Shown here: one piece after another, positions 42,564 through 57,063 of the stretch
Layout: every line of letters begins with the position of its first letter
Position numbering within the stretch: the stretch's first letter is position 1
DNA from: Litomosoides sigmodontis
Lineage: Eukaryota; Nematoda; Chromadorea; Rhabditida; Onchocercidae
Direction of reading: 5' to 3'
Length of the DNA stretch: 64,000 bases
Assembly (NCBI GenBank): GCA_963070105.1
Contig: OY718803.1
Coordinates: 2,834,507 to 2,898,506 of the forward strand
Position numbers and translations under genes: made by a program
The notes under the pieces: generated by a model
Databases searched by the model: none
The model's input: only the letters and a program-made list of their open reading frames with translations
What the model was told of the DNA's origin: nothing

Positions 42564-43777
42564 TTTAAAATTTGAGTTGATTTTGCAAACTCTCATATAT
42601 ATTTTCATTTGTTTTTTGATGTCTAATTTACACATATTTCGGTCTTCATTTGCTTTTGCTTTCGTTTCTTTTTTTATGTAAAGAAGTGAAATGCCTGTTT
42701 TTAGAATTTATTGGGATGGTGCTTCCCAGCAGAAAGAAGCAAAAGAAGTGATGGACAGGATGAAAAAAAAAAAGATCCCATAAGAGTAAAGTTCACATAT
42801 AAGCATAAAGCCAATGAAAAAGAATAAATTGTGACAATTTCAGGATGAATGCTTTTCAAACTTTTCACAACATTACAGTTTAAAAGAACACAATCACAAC
42901 GTAATCATCTGTTGGTAGACAAGAGGAAAAAAAGAGACGAAAATTTTTACTTTTTATCTTTAACAGTTCTGTTATTTCATAGAAATCGAAAGCACGCACA
43001 TGTAATTTTATATATTATTTTGCATTCCTTACTCAACGACTTTATAACATATATATATATATATATTTATTTATTTGTTTGTGTATACCATTTTAAACAA
43101 ATAGAGCCATTTATTTGTCCACGTTTTTTCTTTCGAAAAAAAATTGTAAGAATCATAATAAATAATTTTTTAGAATAGAAAATCCCACTCTAAGCATTTA
43201 AAAATTTTCCCTGATATGCATAATAAAACCATATTGAAGAAGAAACTCGAAATTACATAGATGTAACAGACATGATACAGTAAGGGAGGGAGGAAAGAAG
43301 GATATCAATGGAATAAGGGAATTTCTGATAGCATTTGCATTCATCAATTTCTTCGCCTCCTCTCTGAACAAAACAAAAACAAAGAAACAAAGTGATTAGG
43401 GGAGAGGGTGAAATGGGAAAAAGAAATGAAAGAGAAACAATCATGTATGGAAAAGAGCAAATTATCACAGAGAATAGTAATTAGTAGAAAAATTATATTT
43501 CAAGCAAATTTGAAAAGATTCTTATTTCAGGAAAACACTAACAGTTTTATTAGAATAAACTAGACGATAAAATAAAGGTGAAAATACCCAAGAGTAATAC
43601 CGGTGAGAGTATTGGCAGGCACGGTAAATATACTACACGTAAACCTTTTTGCTTCCCTATACAATCCTTCCCTGTGTACCATAACTGATCAAGCAAAAGT
43701 TAATCAATCAATCAGTTGACCTGATATATAATATTATCATCTTACTATATACATATATTCCTTCATGGATGATTATA

Positions 43778-43780
<3 letters not shown>

Positions 43781-43850
<70 letters not shown>
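43781..43850. repeat. (AT)35 microsatellite
   Basis: A 70-bp perfect, self-complementary AT run. Confidence 0.97.
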
Positions 43851-43856
<6 letters not shown>

Positions 43857-46146
43857 ATGCATGTATGTATAATGAATATACAAAATATGTTGGTTCAAAT
43901 AAGATGAAGAAAAATTATACTGAAAAAAGCAGTACAATTAGAGCCCTGGTTTTATGCAACAAAAAAAATCAAAATTATATTTTGAAAAATCACAAAAAAA
44001 ACACATGCAAAATCGAAAAATAAAAAGGAACCCTGAAAGTCACATTCGAGATGGAAATTAATAATACATACCGAAATTAATAAAAAAAAAGGACAATACA
44101 TACATATATATACCTACAGTGAGTGCTATAGTGAAAGATTGGAAAAAAAAAGGAAATTTTTTCAAGAATACCATGTTTTCCTACTGCTGCCGAAAACAAC
44201 AGTCATATTGGACAGACGACGCTTTCTCCTACTACAACAATTGCTAATAATATTTTTATAGATTGATAGCATTACTCTATCGATTGCTACTAGAACTGCT
44301 AACAGTTCAACTACTAATAGGAATACTGCAAATAGCTACCATAAAGGAAATTATAAATGAAGTTTAACTTACAATAGTACCAGAATATCAGAACTCTTTG
44401 AAGATTGAGTGTAGCATCCCCTTCCAAATAGACATATCAACTATAATTTTCGACTATTTACATACGTCACCCGCTATTATATCGTTGGTCGAAGTAAGCC
44501 GACATATATATATAATTAACAGAGAAAGTATTGCAAGGAAATTTCCTCACCATGTTTGCTACTTGCAGCTCGAAAAATCAATCACAGTTTGATCTAAATA
44601 ATCAAAATTTCAAGCAATTATACGATTAACTAGGGCGTCAACAAAACGTCAGAAATGAACTTCACTTACTTTTGTGATGCTATCAGTTTAATTGCTTAAA
44701 AAGTTTCCTAATGCTCTATGCCTAACTCATTAACTCATTCGTATTCTTCTGCAAACTTCTGTACTACAGCAGTGATATTGTTAAATGTAAAATAGTTCCA
44801 CGAACTTCTGCTATTCTCATAAGTGAACGCCAGAAGAATCTAAAAAATACACATTCACTCATCATAATTTAAGCGTATTTGCAAATTACCAAGAGAACAT
44901 AGAAAATAATGAGAAAAAGGCAAAAACTAAACAGATCTAATAATCCTGGCTGTAGAAATATCGTTTCTGTATGAAAGTAAAAATACGCTGTTTGCAAAAG
45001 ACCTTTTCTGTAAGCTTGGTGTTTCAATATGATTTATGAAATTTTCGACATTACCTTCACCTCCTACACTACTTACTACTTTTCCCTTTCATCTCCAAGA
45101 ATTTCTTTTTCTCCTGGTGACGAAAAGTGTAAAAAAGCAAAACTTTTTTAAATGATATGAAAGTTCGAAAAGTTTAACCAAGCATGGATCGTTAAGAAAA
45201 AAAAGGAACAAAACACTCAGCCCGCTCATGAAAATAAAATGGCAGAGAACTGCCCGCTTTCTTTTATTCCCTGAAGACTAATAAATTGTAAACTCGGAGA
45301 CATACACTAAACACGGTAAGGCTATTATTTTCTGCTTGCAAGAATTCTGAGAATCTATTCGCTTGAAATGGAATACCATTCGATAATTTCTAAAATAATG
45401 GAACAGTGATGAAAGACAGGATGGATTATTCGATAGATAAGCAAATTTTGCTTCCTTATGTATTACCAGGACAAAGCATTGCTATGAGCGAGACGACCAT
45501 TGCAGGTTCAATAATTTACCCCGACAACTATTTATTTCTAATCACAAAATTTGGAAATACCCATATTTCTCTAACTAATTTCAGTCCGATGTCTACTCCT
45601 TTCAGAATAGAGTTCTTTCTTTACAGCACAAATAATCAGAAATAGTGAATGTTTGTCCAGAAAGCAAATTTTTTCAGCTTGTTGCCACACTGTATCAACC
45701 AAACATCTATGCGGAGAAAAACGTTTTTTTTACAAAAAAAAATAATCTACTAGTCCTAATCTACTCGTGAAATTTCTAATCTAAGCAAGATTTGTACTAA
45801 GCAAGAAAAAAGAATAAAATGATCAACAAAATTATCGAAGGATAAAACAAGATTGAAAGGAAAGTTTAATGAAAACAATCGACAACCGATTACTAGCCGT
45901 ACAAAAATCTTATGCAAACTGTATGCACGATTTCTGAATAACCGGAAAAATGTAATAGCCGTAAAACAACAATAATAAACATAAATAATACCCTCTCTGA
46001 TTACTTGCCACAACAAATTCTTGTTCGTATCCTGTGCAAACAAAAGAAGGAAGAGCTTACCCAATGACCAGATGATTTTTTATCTCGTACTATAGCAACT
46101 GATTTCAAGCTCGAACAGTATGACAGAAAAAACACTGCAAAAAATG

Positions 46147-46150
<4 letters not shown>

Positions 46151-46180
<30 letters not shown>

Positions 46181-46202
46181 TGTATATATATATATATATA
46201 TA
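46151..46202. repeat. (TATG)n followed by (TA)n
   Basis: About eight TATG units passing directly into ten TA units. Confidence 0.93.
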
Positions 46203-46665
46203 AGTTTTTCAATTTGACCTTTTTGTATACAGCAAAATAAACACAAAAAGTACCATGATGTCTATTTAACTAGATTAATAAGGAAAATAAAACTTCAATT
46301 TCTCGGAAAACACATTAAAGAAAGCCTATTTCTCTTTGGTAAAACGTGCTGAGAAGACGTAACCTTAATTTTAGATTAATAAAAATTTGTGTATGCTTAT
46401 TTATAGCAATTTGAAATTCATGGTCCAAAAGTGCAATTACTTTACAGTAGTTCATTACTCAAGGAAAATCATCAATTCTAGATTCATTTCGTTCAGTTAC
46501 TTGATATGGTTTTGTGACAGTCAAAACAAATATTGAGTTAAATTACAGTATATTAAGTATAAAATTTTTTAAATTATTCAAGTATTCGATTTAGAAATAA
46601 AATGTACTTACTGACTAAAACTCCATTAAATTAATGTAAAAGTAAAAATTGCACAAACCAAATTA

Positions 46666-49600
46666 TTACAGCACTGATTTATGCCTACGCCTCTTCATAC
46701 GTCGACGTATGTCCAGCAGTGATAATTCCTCAGACGGTACTTCATGCGAAGGAGCGGATCGAACACCAGGTCTTCTTTCAGCACGAATAACGGGTGACAG
46801 ATGTAGACGTGGTGCTTGTGTGAACGATGCTGGTCGCGAAAATTGCTGTATGCCCGATGTGCTTGGTACCAATCCTCCTCTGGCACCACTATGAGGACGA
46901 ATGGTCGTACTTCTACCGCTCATTCCACTTGTTTCACCACCTTCAACATGACGCAACGCTATACAAACATCACCAACCTATAAAACTGATTGCATGATTT
47001 GGAAGGGTCTCTCAAGTGCTTATTTAAATTGTCGTCATTGTTTTCGAAAAAAAAAAGCAACACTAATTTAACTGATCTGATCTTTTTATACACACATAGT
47101 CATGTTTGAATTAAGAAAAAAATGGAGAAAAAAGCACAACATTAGTTAGTCGTAAGTAATAACTAGCCACCGCTACTTAAAATATTGCGTAGTGATCATC
47201 TATTCATTAAAACATCAACACAATACTTACTCTTCGCGTGAACTTCTCGGTTCTATTCCGTTCTCATCATTTTTTCATTATGTAAAAACTAACATTTAGC
47301 TGTCTGCAAATCAATCCATATGTGGCACGCGTTCTTTCTGGGCTCCAAGATGCCCAACCTTGGTCAACTACAAAGTAGGGATGCTCGATTCCTGCCTCTA
47401 TTGTCACCTAAAGATAAAAGAATACAATGAAAGAGTTGTTTTTTAAATAGCACTGAAATACAGTAAGTTATCTACACATAGAAATGCAACTCATCGCACA
47501 AAAAACCACACAGATCATTTTCAAAACTAATTTGTAAACTCATCCCATACGAAATATTTCTGAAGTTACACAGATTCTTTTTAAGATTAAATGCCCAAGA
47601 AAAATCACAAAATTTAAGAATTCAGTGTTTTATGACATATATGGGAATAGGCTATTTACGATCTTTAGTTGCCTGACACATCGATCAATCAGTTTGAAAA
47701 CCGAAATGGAAAATTCACATTATAGTTTAAAAAAAGGCATATTGTTGTATATCCTGACTGATGACAGACATTCATTTCGTACGTTTTAGGAAAGAAAGAA
47801 TTTTAATCAGCTGCAATTCTTTATAAAAAAGGATGCACCTTTAAAATCTTTTTCTAGAGAAAATCTCACCAGAATTCTTTGCTCGCCAACAGCAAACGTA
47901 ATGAGAATCTGACGATCTTTCTCAATCTCCTGAATCCGGATGATCCTACTGTTGCAGATAACGAGATCCGTTTTCATTGCTGCAGATAGAACAAAATCTT
48001 CCGTGCTCATTTCTTCAACTCTTTTTAACTGACCCGACTGTAGACGTATCACTGTACCTAAAACAATGATGAACTAAATTCTAGAAAAAAAATTTGCCAA
48101 ACTTGGAAAAACTAAAAACTGTACGATCAAATAGATCCGTAAAACAAATTTCGAAGTGAACCACGGAATATCTTACCTACCCAACTTGTACCTTTTTGTA
48201 AGCACATTATCCTTCTTATAGGTTAACCTGTAACGGATAATTTATGCTTCGTTCACAATGATAGTGGCACCATTCTCGTCCACTTAACTTTTCACACATA
48301 GAATTTCCGCATAAAGTTTTGCAAACAGCTGATACCAGTGAGCAAAAAAAGGAAAGGAGCAGCTCGTTATTAAATTTGCAAACTTCCAAAAGTACAAAAT
48401 GGGTGAAAAAGGAGGTCTGGAGAAATGTCCTACTTGTGTTTTTTTTCCTAAGGCAATGAGATAGCTCCAGCGGAGTGCATTCAGGAAGCTCATAAAAGCT
48501 AAAATTGAATGCTGTCTACTGCGACGAAAATATTAGCTTTGAAGTTATATGAATTATTTTTATCTTACATATTATCAAATAATGTAGCAGTTTAAATCTA
48601 AACATTGCAGCAAAATGAGTCGAATTTGCAAATACTGCTGTTTGTTCGAAGACTAAAAAAAAGTAAGGATTCAATGACACTCCCAATTTGACTACCGATC
48701 CACAGCCTACCCTAAGTACCTATATTCGATTAAGAAATTTTCCGATTTAAAGTTGGTTATTGCATTATTAGTTCGTTTACACCTCGTAAAAGTAATGAAT
48801 CAGTAAATTAAATCATTTCCAAGCATAAAAGTTTAAGCGAACCACGCATGAAGTGAGAAGAGAAGTACGGTTGTGACGGCAATGTTCCCATTTGGAAAGG
48901 CGATGGTTCCGAAGCACCGGAGGCAACAGGGGCGGCAATCGATGGAACACTGGAAAGTGGAACAGCGTGCGTGGGACGTTGATAAGGAGCATATCTACAA
49001 AGTGATTTTGTAGTTCATTAAAGAGTGTGCAAAATTTTCAAACAGCATATTTTGCTTCCTTCATGCATGTTTCAATGTAAAATTTTCACAATTTCAAGTG
49101 CTTTAATCAAGCCTGAGCACAATTCTACTTGAAATATAAACGACAGTAGCAGAAACAAAAAGTGTAACAATTTCATTAATAACAGAACTAACAAGTCAGA
49201 ATATGGTGTAATAGCACAAAAAAAAAAGATTGAGACATATAAGTTTGCAATAAAAAAAAATATATGAGAAAACAAGAAATCATCAACAAGCTGACGAATC
49301 ATTGAAATACTTCACCCCAATATTATCTTTCACGTTGTCCACGCCTAAGACTCACAAAGTTTTGATTCACCCCCTATATCTTATTATACTAATCTTTTAC
49401 TACGTGTTATTATCGATAATGCAAAATGCAATCACCTGCGGCGTTCCTGAGTTAAGATATGACGAACACGTGGCAGTGGAGGCGGTGGCATCATTACAAC
49501 ACGACCCAGAGCTACAAAATACATTATGTACTCGATATCTTTGTTGCAACATGTTTTAAATGCTTACTTTAAATTGCGAATCATATAAAACAGGAATGCA

Positions 49601-52328
49601 GTAAACTTAAATAAACGTTGACTTGCAAAAATTTAATTCATCATTTCATAAACAAATAAAGATCACGAACTGTGAGATACGTTAATGTGCCACGATGCAT
49701 CCCAAAACAAAACGCAATAACATCGGTGCAGTCAACATATTGTGAGTGTTATTTTCGCAAGATTTGCATTGAACTAGGTTTTGTAACCACCAAAGAATGT
49801 TTGCGCAAAAACACTTATGATTATTTCGTATTTTAATTAATTACTCTAAATTCAAGAATGTTCCTGCTTTCGGATAATTTATTTTCCACTATTCCGTATA
49901 AATGAATTTGAATATTGGAAGATCGGTGGATTAGAATGAGACCATACTACTCACGGATTTTTTTTCCTTAATTTATTACTACAAATCGTAAGGCTATCTC
50001 ATATTCCCTATGCAACACTTAATTTACAAAATGAATTCCAGTTTGCCATTTTTAGCAGGAGAAAAAAAAACCTTGGGAGTAGGGCTGTGATGAAGATAGT
50101 TGCAATGCGGATGCAGACGGTGTGGAAATAGTGGTGACAGTCGCAGCAGCAACAGCAGCATGAGAAGTTGAAGAAAGTAATAAAGCTTGTCGCGCAGTGG
50201 CAACAGCAGCGCGCGAAAGAAATGGTTGAGGCTGCATGAATTCAACCCGTGATGGACGTGAACTTGTTTCGGCACTTAACGATGGCATTGACTGAGTTAC
50301 GGCAGATGGTGTCACACGTTGATGTGTAGGTTGAGCAGTTGTATGAGTCGGCAGGGCCTGCGGGGGCTGTGGCAGTACTCCAACAGCTGCTAATGAAGCA
50401 TGCATTTGCGTCATTAAAGTTGCACCATGCAGAGGTGATGACGGCAGTAAGTGGATGGCAGTACCGGAAGCTGTAAGTTGCTGTTGTTGCTGTAACTGTA
50501 ATAAATGCCGTTGTAAATTCTGCTCAATGGTTAATATAGGCGTCGAAGGTGGTCCTACACGCGATCCTAAAAATTAGCATAACTGTAGCGCGCGACCATA
50601 GCATATTAGCGCGAAAATTATCATTTAGTTCGGAATGTGCAAAGCAATTTTAAAATGTTTGCTTAAAAACATGAAATATTAACTGAAATGATCTAAGACC
50701 ATGTTTAACTATATATTCCACTAATTTCCTATTTATGTGAAAATTCATTCCAACAATGGTTTGAGTACGCTAATGCAAATTACTCATCGGTTTGATGAGG
50801 AGAAGTGAATTTTAGAAGGAGAATGGGAAATAAAGAAGTATTTAAAGCGAGGATTTTATGATTGAAAATATGCTGTAATGCAACGTTAAAATTCGAAATA
50901 GTGAGATATTGGAGACATATACATATATGGTATCACGGGAATAGTGTATCCGAGATGTGTAACAAACTTGACATTTAATAGCGAGAATGAAACTTACCAA
51001 GTTGTGGTGAACGTCCACTGGACACAGCAGCTAGTGTCGCAGCGGCCGCTGCGGCAGCTTGATGCTGCTGCGCAGCGGCCGCTAGAATAACCTGATACTG
51101 TGCCAAAAGAGCTGGATTAATGGCGCCCAACATTTGAAGTGGTGATTGCCCAGATGAGCCAGGTTCAAGACCAGAACTGGAACCACGACCGGAACCAGGA
51201 CCGGAACCCGGGCTTAAACCAATACCCGTTAATAATGAGGCACTGGAAATGGAAGGAGAAGGTAGAGATGAAAGTGGTGACACACCCACTGTTATATCTG
51301 TTCCAGATTGCGCTTGTTGACTCGTTGACGGTTGAGAGTAGCGCAATCCGGCAGCAACTCGTGAAGAGGCGGACTGCATTAGCTATAACATATATTTAAA
51401 TTAATTCTAAGACATCAATTGCGCCAACAGCTAAAACTTTGCAATGGATTTTTGAATGAAGCAAATGCAGACAATTTACGTCACATTTGACGATCTATCA
51501 GATAGAACGGCTCTGAGAAATGGAAGAGGAGAAAAGGAAGGTATATATTTTTAAAAAAAAAAACAGTGAAGAAGCTATAAGTCACTTTTCGGAAGCTCGG
51601 AACGTCTTAAAAAATCCGGACTTCATATATAACAGTTATGATAAAGAACATGTGATACCTTCCTCAAAATTGAGTGCAAGTTCAATGAAAAATAAAATGT
51701 GAAGTGAAGTGAAGCTTTTTATCTCAATTTTCGCTCGTACTTTATCGGAGGAACAGACAACTATCAATTAAATTTCAAATAACTGCGTTAAAGACTGCCA
51801 TTCAAATTAATACAACGGAAATATGTAGGATCATAAAAGCGAAAGCGTAAGATCATGAAAGAATTTAAATTAATTGAACACATTTCATCTTACATTCTTC
51901 AAGCAATCAATTTCACACTACAGCTATAATCCTCACCTGCATTTCGAACTGTGCCGGCCAACTCATCGGATGCTGGACAGCGGGTGAATGTAGCATTGGG
52001 AACGGTTCCCTCAAAGTGGCTGAGTGCTGCACAACATTAGGAAATGCTTGCGACGACGTGACAGTGCTAGGCTAAAATTATGAAGTCGATATGTCAAAAA
52101 AAAAAATGTTGGAAAAAGCAGGTGCTGTGAAGAATCGTCTGCGTTAGCAAAAAGACATAAAAAGACCTGACAGCTCGAGCTAGCAGCTTCATCCTGTTGC
52201 GGAAAAATAGCCACCGAGACAGCAGGTTGTTGTTGTGAAGGGGCACGAATAATTGCAGGTTGGCGGATAGAACCGCTTTCCGCTGGTGCTTTCTGCGACT
52301 GCCGAGAACCCCCTGGCGCACCATTCAT
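46666..52328 (-). CDS. atx-1: Ataxin-1-like protein with AXH domain
   Basis: Nuclear transcriptional co-repressor/RNA-associated protein of the ATXN1/BOAT family. Exons on minus: 52167-52328, 51937-52071, 50998-51382, 50072-50566, 49436-49511, 48843-48994, 47870-48057, 47294-47407, 46666-46977. All are phase-matched; 2019 nt, 672 residues. The long N-terminal half is low complexity: Ser/Gly/Pro-rich (SPGSGPGSGRGSSSGLEPGS), Ala/Gln-rich (ILAAAAQQHQAAAAAAATLA), and a short Gln run (LQLQQQQQLT). The AXH domain is at about residues 470-580: PYFSSHFMRG, then VIRLQSGQLKRVEEMSTEDF, ITFAVGEQRILV, IEHPYFVVDQGWASWSPERT and CRQLNVGDVCIAL. These match the human AXH order (ELK.VEDLKTEDF, QFAVGEH, EHPFFV.GQGWSS..PER, L.VGDVCISL). 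A basic C-terminus (RRRMKRRRHK) is a likely nuclear signal. The start ATG is at 52328; the frame stays open upstream with a TTG. Confidence 0.93.
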
Positions 52329-54025
52329 AGAAATTGCATAGAAACGATCGTACAACTATTGCTTTGGCCCCAATATTGCACGTTCGTCCACCTCTCTTTT
52401 CAGCTATTATTTTCGCTGCAATCCTGCAAAATTATAAATACGTCATATTTCAGCAATCACTCATAGACGTAAGATTAATATTCACGTAAGAATTAGAAGA
52501 GAAAACACTAAGCGTAAAAATAAATAAATTTCATTGTATGCTTGTCAAATGGTGACGTCGTATGTGACGGAAATCCGAAATTATCATATAATGGAAAAGT
52601 ATTAAAACTACGAAAGTATTTTGAAGCAATTAAAGTTGTAAATGGTTGCTATCTAAGCGGTTGTTAATCAAATTTGCCTGCGTGTTTAAACTTTATGATT
52701 TATGTACCTAACTTTCTACATTCGATAATTGCTTATTTTTTTCGAATTAGTTCTTGGAGATAGTCTCTGCTACTAATTGCACCTGAATGAATCCCTTTGA
52801 TACTATTACCTCAACAACAAATAGTACTGTCTCGAAGTAACCAACAAGTTAAGCTATGCGATCGGCTTTACTACTGATAACTAACAGGCAATAACCTTAT
52901 AACATTTAAGAAGAAATTTCCGCAAGAGAAATCAACTTTGCTTTTACCGAAAGCAATTTGACTGCGCTACACAGTACACGCTTATATGATTTGATCATTC
53001 GGATTCGAATTCAAACTATCCTGTAAAACTCAACATCAACCTCATCCAATAAACTTTGTGCCAAGGGAAGAAAGTTTTTCCTGAAGTGTTGATGAATGGA
53101 GCGATATTTTGAGTGTAAAACGCGATATTCAAGAATTTAGATAATAACAGTATGAGTTTCTTTGCAGTTCAATCTATTCTGTAAATTAAAATAACTACTC
53201 CTCACCACCCACTCTCTGCAAACACACAAAAAAACAACCTGAACTCTCATCCAACAAAAAAAAAGTGCCCACCCACGCAATTAAAATATTAGAAAGCGGC
53301 CGGGCCGCTTTCTGCATCGACGAAGTGACTGGACGGACGAGAGAATTTTAAATTCTACAAGTGCCAGACGATAATGAGAGGTGGTGACAGCGAGCTGCCA
53401 TCTTATCAACGTAACGGTCGCCTCACTCTTCCAGTTGTGCACGGGAAAGAGACGTTACACATGTATGTATATTTATTGCAAATAGGTCCATACACGTATT
53501 CTGCACAATTAAGCGTAACAAAATTTCTCATGCAATATGCAAGAATTTATTAGGCTTACACGCAAGCTGCGTGATACACTTAACACGTTTCTTCCTGTTA
53601 CAAAAGGCATACAAGCAATACACGATGACATTGATTTGGACGTAAAAAAAAGTGTGCGTACGTTTATTCTCGTCTACCATACACGAATCCTCAATTTGTA
53701 CATTGAATGTGGCATTACGTAAACCTGTCCCCGATGACGCTAAACTTTCTACCTTTATTGCGTCAACATTCTGAAAATGAAAAACTAACATACCACATCA
53801 GCACTCATTCAACCCTTTTTTCTTCTTCATTGATAAAACTATCACCGACCCTAACTATCACCGACCTAATTACTACGACCGATTATTATTATTATTATTA
53901 TTATCAACATTGTTATTATTATTATTAATCATCATTATTATTGATAATCATTATTACTTATTACTATTAATTATTATTAATTACTATTATTAATAATTAT
54001 CGATTATTATTAAATATTATTCCTA
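52329..54025. other. Intergenic upstream of the ataxin-1-like gene
   Basis: Expected promoter region of the minus-strand ataxin-1-like gene. It has no supported exon. Frames at 53537-53722 (plus) and 53528-53791 (minus) overlap each other and have no recognisable domain. A GC-rich hairpin lies at 53291-53313. Confidence 0.45.
53291..53313. repeat. GC-rich 11-bp perfect inverted repeat, 1-nt centre
   Basis: AGAAAGCGGCC, G, GGCCGCTTTCT. It stands out in AT-rich DNA about 960 bp upstream of the ataxin-1-like start. Confidence 0.85.
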
Positions 54026-54763
<738 letters not shown>

Positions 54764-55675
54764 ATTATTAATTATTAGATTGAGATTGCTCGGTAGGAAA
54801 AAAAATTACAACAACATCCTACCAGTTATTAATTTCGTACATTTCATTCAACATTCAAAGAAGACATTAACAAGTAATTATAAAACTCGGCTTCTTTGTT
54901 TTCTCTCCTTAAAAACAACTACACTTTATCGTTTCATTTTTTTTTCACCCACTTAATCACACTCGTAAATTACAACAATTATTGCACTGAAGTGATCAGA
55001 GTGAGAAAAAAAAGCTTAGGAAGCTAAAAGACTAAAAAAGCACGAGAGGATCGATTGAACGATTAGCTAACAGTGTGAACGTACTTCGGCAGTGAAATTT
55101 TTAATAGTTGCTGTTCACCTATTCCTCCTAATACTTCAATGATTGTAAATTTCATTTCAATAACAGCCTAGTCTTCCAATTTATTCCCATCCAATTTGCT
55201 AATGAACGAGCAATGAGTAAAATGCTCTCTAATAATTTCACTCACTCCTTTCTCCGCCTCTTCACATGTCAAATAAATGTTCAGATTAACAAGAAAAAAA
55301 AAAGAAAAAAAGACAGGAAAAAAGTGAATCGAACATGAAAGTGTCCGTGAAACTAAGAATATAATTTAAATATAACTTAACTAATTAAAAGCAATAATTT
55401 ACTTAAAATAAAATAATTAATTATAAATAATAAGAACTAATTAATTTACTTTTGTTCCTTCCCCAATACTTATTATAAAAAACAGAAAAAAAAGAGAAGA
55501 AAATGAGTGAATGTAAAAATCTCATTACAAGTGATATTTAAATTATTTGAAATAGCCTGAGCACAACACAACGTCCGTCTACAGGATAGCATTAACAAAA
55601 AAAATTCGAAAACTATACGTTTCAATTTAATCCTTCTCCGTAACTTTTTCTCATCGGATTCTTTGATGGCATTTC

Positions 55676-55702
55676 TCCTGTGCTACTCCTAGTAGCACAG
55701 GA
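55676..55702. repeat. Perfect 12-bp hairpin, 3-nt loop
   Basis: TCCTGTGCTACT, CCT, AGTAGCACAGGA. Complementarity continues past the stem with a 2-nt bulge (ATTTC on the left against GAAAT on the right). Confidence 0.85.
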
Positions 55703-55793
55703 AATGCTTCAAAATGAAATTAGGAAGACGAAGGACGAAGAATGAAGAGGAAGGAAAAAAAACGCATACATTTATTGAAAAGCTTCATTTCAT

Positions 55794-55884
55794 TCTCTCT
55801 CTCTCTCTCTCTCCCTCTCTCTCCCTCTCTCTCTCCCTCTCTCTCCCTCTCTCTCTCCCTCTCTCTCTCCCTCTCCTCTCCCTC
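55794..55884. repeat. (CT)n/CCCT tract
   Basis: A 91-bp polypyrimidine tract of CT with periodic CCCT. The mirror-repeat composition can form triplex DNA. Confidence 0.95.
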
Positions 55885-56298
55885 TTCGTCTATCTTTTTT
55901 TGTTGCACAATAGAAAGAAGAGAGAATCGTAGACGTAGCTTGACGTGAATGGACGTTTTTAGCGAAGTGCAACAGTGAGTTAGTCAGTCAGTCATCATTA
56001 TCATCCTGACTGACTGCTCGGTGTTTCATCTCCTTCATCAACCAATCTTTCACTCCTCTCTCTCTCTCTCTCCCTCTCTCTCTCCGTCTCCCTGCTTTCA
56101 CTCACACTGTACCTATCTAATCCATTAAGTGAAAAAAAAAATAAGAACGAAACGAAACGAAATAGAACGGAAAGTCAAAAAGTGACGCGTGGGAATTAAA
56201 ATGTTCCAATTCATACCATTCTCTCTCTCTCTCCCTCTCCCTCTTCTCCTCTCTCGTAATAATTATTTCATAAGTGTAAATTATCGTATATACGAACG

Positions 56299-56384
56299 CG
56301 TGTGCGTGCGTGTGTGTGTGTGTGTGTGTGTGCGTGTGTGTGTATGTGTGTGCGTGTGCGTGAGTGTGTGCGTGTGCGTATGTA
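56299..56384. repeat. TG/CG-rich alternating purine-pyrimidine tract
   Basis: A TG run with several CG substitutions (TGCGTG units), followed by a TATG-type end. Confidence 0.9.
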
Positions 56385-56862
56385 TGCGTACGTAAGAGTG
56401 GAAAAATGTATTATAGCGATTATCTGAAACCAAAGAAATCATTTTAAAAAATGAAAAGATTAACATATATCGTAATGAAAGCCATCGTTATCGTAATCAT
56501 ACGCATCGTCATCATCATCATCATCATCAATTGATCGATCGTAATATTTCATCTGAAATTTATTCATCCTCAATACTACGTCATATCATTTTTATTAGAC
56601 ATGTCGGTTTTTTTTCCTCTTCTTTCTTTCTCTCCCTCCCTCTCTCTCTCTCTCTCTCTCTTGTTGTCCCTAAAAAATTTGTCATACTCTTTCATTTTCA
56701 TATTCATTTACTATCTCTTTTTCTCGTCTATTTAATAATATATGATTTTTTTTGTTTAACAAAACAACGAACATTTCTTTTCTTGCATGACAATTACTCC
56801 TGTCTTATCATGATAAATTATCACTATCATTTTACTAAAATTTTAATCGTTGAAAAGTAAGA

Positions 56863-56896
<34 letters not shown>

Positions 56897-56992
56897 ATAA
56901 CATTTGTTAGTGATTAGTGGTGTGTTAGAGAAGACGAACACACATAGAATGCATGTAACGAAATGAGCAAAATTAAAATTACTCTTTACTTC

Positions 56993-56994
<2 letters not shown>

Positions 56995-57032
<38 letters not shown>

Positions 57033-57063
57033 CACACACAGGCACACACACACACACACACAC
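56995..57063. repeat. (CA)n microsatellite
   Basis: About 69 bp of CA with single G interruptions. A GA run at 56865-56894 lies just upstream. Confidence 0.95.

Larger units (their letters stand above)
42564..46665. other. Intergenic 4.1 kb
   Basis: Between the 3' ends of the CBD-1-like (plus) and ataxin-1-like (minus) genes. No supported exon. The open frames at 44398-44592 and 45406-45645 show no domain, signal peptide or splice support. It contains AT and TATG runs. Confidence 0.5.

Noticed and set aside
45406..45645. 79-residue plus-strand open frame
   Set aside because: No domain, no signal peptide, no neighbouring exons; composition like background.
53528..53791. Overlapping plus and minus open frames of 61 and 87 residues
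   Set aside because: Mutually antisense, neither with recognisable features or clear splice sites.
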